DNA of 64,000 bases, from positions 4,836,001-4,900,000 of the forward strand of contig NZ_JAGKQQ010000001.1 in the NCBI RefSeq assembly GCF_017939745.1. Direction: 5' to 3'. Source of the stretch: Gemmata palustris. GTDB taxonomy: Bacteria; Planctomycetota; Planctomycetia; Gemmatales; Gemmataceae. The position numbers and the translations under genes are program-made. Below the pieces are notes generated by a model. It was not told where the DNA came from, searched no databases, and saw nothing but the letters and a program-made list of their open reading frames with translations. This document shows, in pieces, positions 62,795 to 64,000 of the stretch (position 1 is the stretch's first letter; every line of letters starts with the position of its first letter).

Positions 62795-64000
62795 TTAGTG
62801 GTCGTGACCGGTGCCGAACAGCTTGCTCTTCGGATCGGCCCGGCCCCACACGTAGGCGAGCAGGTCGAGGATCTCGTCGCGCGAGAGCTTGTCGAGCAGC
62901 CCCTTCGACATCATTGACGTCGGGGCCTTCTTCTGCTCGGCGATGTCCGCACGCTTGATCTCGCGCGGCTTCGCGTTCGCCAGCGGGTTCTCGATGATCT
63001 TCACCACGCCGTCCTTCTCCTCCACGATCATGCCGAGAACGACCTTGTCGTCGGTCAGCACGAAGCGGTACGCGGCGTACTTGTCGTCGATCTTCTTTGC
63101 GGGGTCGAGGACGTGTTCGAGCACGTCCACACCGTTCTTGAACACCTTCGGGTCGAGCTTCGTGAGATCCGGCCCGAACTCGGCGCCCTGCCCGCCGAAC
63201 TTGTGGCACGCGACGCACGTGCCGACCGTAAACATCTGCTTGCCGTTCGCGAAGTTCCGCGCGCCCTTCATCTCCATCTCCTTCACCGCGTCGGCCAGTT
63301 CTTCGAGCTTCCACTCCGTGCGCGGGCGGTTGAACTTCAGCAGATCGTCCTTCACGGTCAGCGGGTTCTTCGCGAGGTAGGCTTCCGGGTTCTCCTGGTA
63401 CGCTTCGAGATCGGCCACCACGTACAGCGCCCCGTGCATCCGGCGCCAGTGGCCCGGGTAGGTGCAGACGTAGGGGTAGATCCCCGGCTCCTTGGGCGCG
63501 GCAAATTTCAGTTGCTCGGCCTGTCGCGTTTGAAGCAGCTTGCTCTTAAGTAGCACGGTGCCGGCGGGCATGTTGGGCACGTACTGCGCGTCCGCCGCCC
63601 CCGGTTCGAGGGCGAACGCCTCGGCCGCGTTGCCGACCTTTTCGAGGTTCCCCGGCGCCACGATCACGAAGTTGTGCGGCATGATGTCGGTGTTCTCGAA
63701 CGCGAACTCCACCGGCTTCCCGGCCTGCACGATGATGCGCTCCTTGTCGAAGCTCATCTGATCGAACAGCGTGCCGACGCGGATCACGCGGACGCCGATA
63801 TCGGCCAGTTCCTTGCGCGCGGCCTTCGCTTCGGCCGGGGCGAGCAGCCCCGCGAGGCCCTCACCGAGCTGCATGAAGTCCAGCGCGACGGTCGAGGTCC
63901 GCTCCGCGACCGGCACCGAGCGGATGAACTTCATCACGGTGTCGAGCGTGGCCTTCGCATCATCCTTCGGCCAGTCGCGAGCCGGGATGCGCAGGAGCGC
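62795..64000 (-). CDS. Cupredoxin-cytochrome c fusion, 3' part
   Basis: The frame is open to base 64000 (ALLRIPARDWPKDDAKATLD precedes the internal GTG), so the 5' part is outside the window. The visible 400 residues have a blue-copper domain with MPHNFVIV and YPYVCTYPGHWRRMHGAL (His, Cys, His, Met ligands in azurin order), then a cytochrome c with CVACH, AEFGPDLTKLD and an Axial Met candidate, ending DLLAYVWGRADPKSKL. Such proteins occur at the end of very large planctomycete heme-binding proteins. It likely transfers electrons in the periplasm. Confidence 0.85.
   Translation of the reverse strand, partial: ALLRIPARDWPKDDAKATLDTVMKFIRSVPVAERTSTVALDFMQLGEGLAGLLAPAEAKAARKELADIGVRVIRVGTLFDQMSFDKERIIVQAGKPVEFAFENTDIMPHNFVIVAPGNLEKVGNAAEAFALEPGAADAQYVPNMPAGTVLLKSKLLQTRQAEQLKFAAPKEPGIYPYVCTYPGHWRRMHGALYVVADLEAYQENPEAYLAKNPLTVKDDLLKFNRPRTEWKLEELADAVKEMEMKGARNFANGKQMFTVGTCVACHKFGGQGAEFGPDLTKLDPKVFKNGVDVLEHVLDPAKKIDDKYAAYRFVLTDDKVVLGMIVEEKDGVVKIIENPLANAKPREIKRADIAEQKKAPTSMMSKGLLDKLSRDEILDLLAYVWGRADPKSKLFGTGHDH

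Overview
The window comes from a GC-rich planctomycete, most likely a member of the Gemmataceae. The evidence is the combination of DUF1501 and DUF1549/DUF1553 (cytochrome-type) proteins, a DUF1559 prepilin-like protein with an H-x9-DG motif, an HYExAFE family protein, Hanks-type kinases with the planctomycete 'LT-FQA' N-terminal region, blue-copper and cytochrome c fusions, and many long GC-rich intergenic hairpins. Most of the window is ordinary chromosome with housekeeping genes. I found no rRNA, tRNA, CRISPR array or transposase gene.

Layout. 1-10.1 kb: end of an HTTM protein, selA, an OxyR-type regulator, a TIM-barrel epimerase, hisS with an HYExAFE protein, a site-2 protease, a Nudix hydrolase and glgC with a small secreted protein. 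10.2-13.1 kb: an elongation factor P gene on the minus strand that is cut into two pieces by about 2.3 kb of AT-richer foreign DNA. The foreign segment lies between 20-bp near-identical direct repeats and holds a ruined sigma-factor fragment plus three tightly packed unknown genes, two of them encoding membrane proteins. 13.3-24.5 kb: GNAT, an Arg-tract protein, an FHA protein, greA, an IrrE-like protein without its zinc motif, a Ser/Thr kinase, an M42 peptidase, purH, tilS (with a repeat inserted in frame), a DUF2752 protein and a lipoprotein. 24.6-37.2 kb: O-methyltransferase, dapA, archaeal-type phosphoglycerate mutase, pgi, FAD monooxygenase, DUF1810, DUF1501, a membrane-anchored protein and dnaK.

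37.6-43.2 kb is a same-strand housekeeping run: pheA, aroF (the start and end of phenylalanine synthesis), tpiA, secG, yicC, gmk and rpoZ. 43.3-54.8 kb: a redoxin/cytochrome/monooxygenase-like fusion, a probable pseudokinase, a SEC-C/TPR protein, mscL, a DUF4139 protein, rpmF-plsX and a HIT protein. 54.9-64 kb: a DUF1553 protein, RidA, a sugar-dehydrogenase/cytochrome fusion, a cobalamin riboswitch with its own terminator in front of a DUF1559 pseudopilin-like gene, an SGNH hydrolase, an NTF2-like protein and the 3' part of a cupredoxin/cytochrome gene that runs off the edge.

Three things stand out. The first is the split efp gene and the uncharacterised three-gene cassette inside it. The second is the cobalamin riboswitch that appears to control a pseudopilin-like gene rather than a B12 gene. 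The third is the unusually dense set of long inverted repeats. They fall into recognisable families, sit mostly at gene ends, and in places supply a stop codon (Nudix gene), abut a start codon (gmk) or add an in-frame peptide (tilS).
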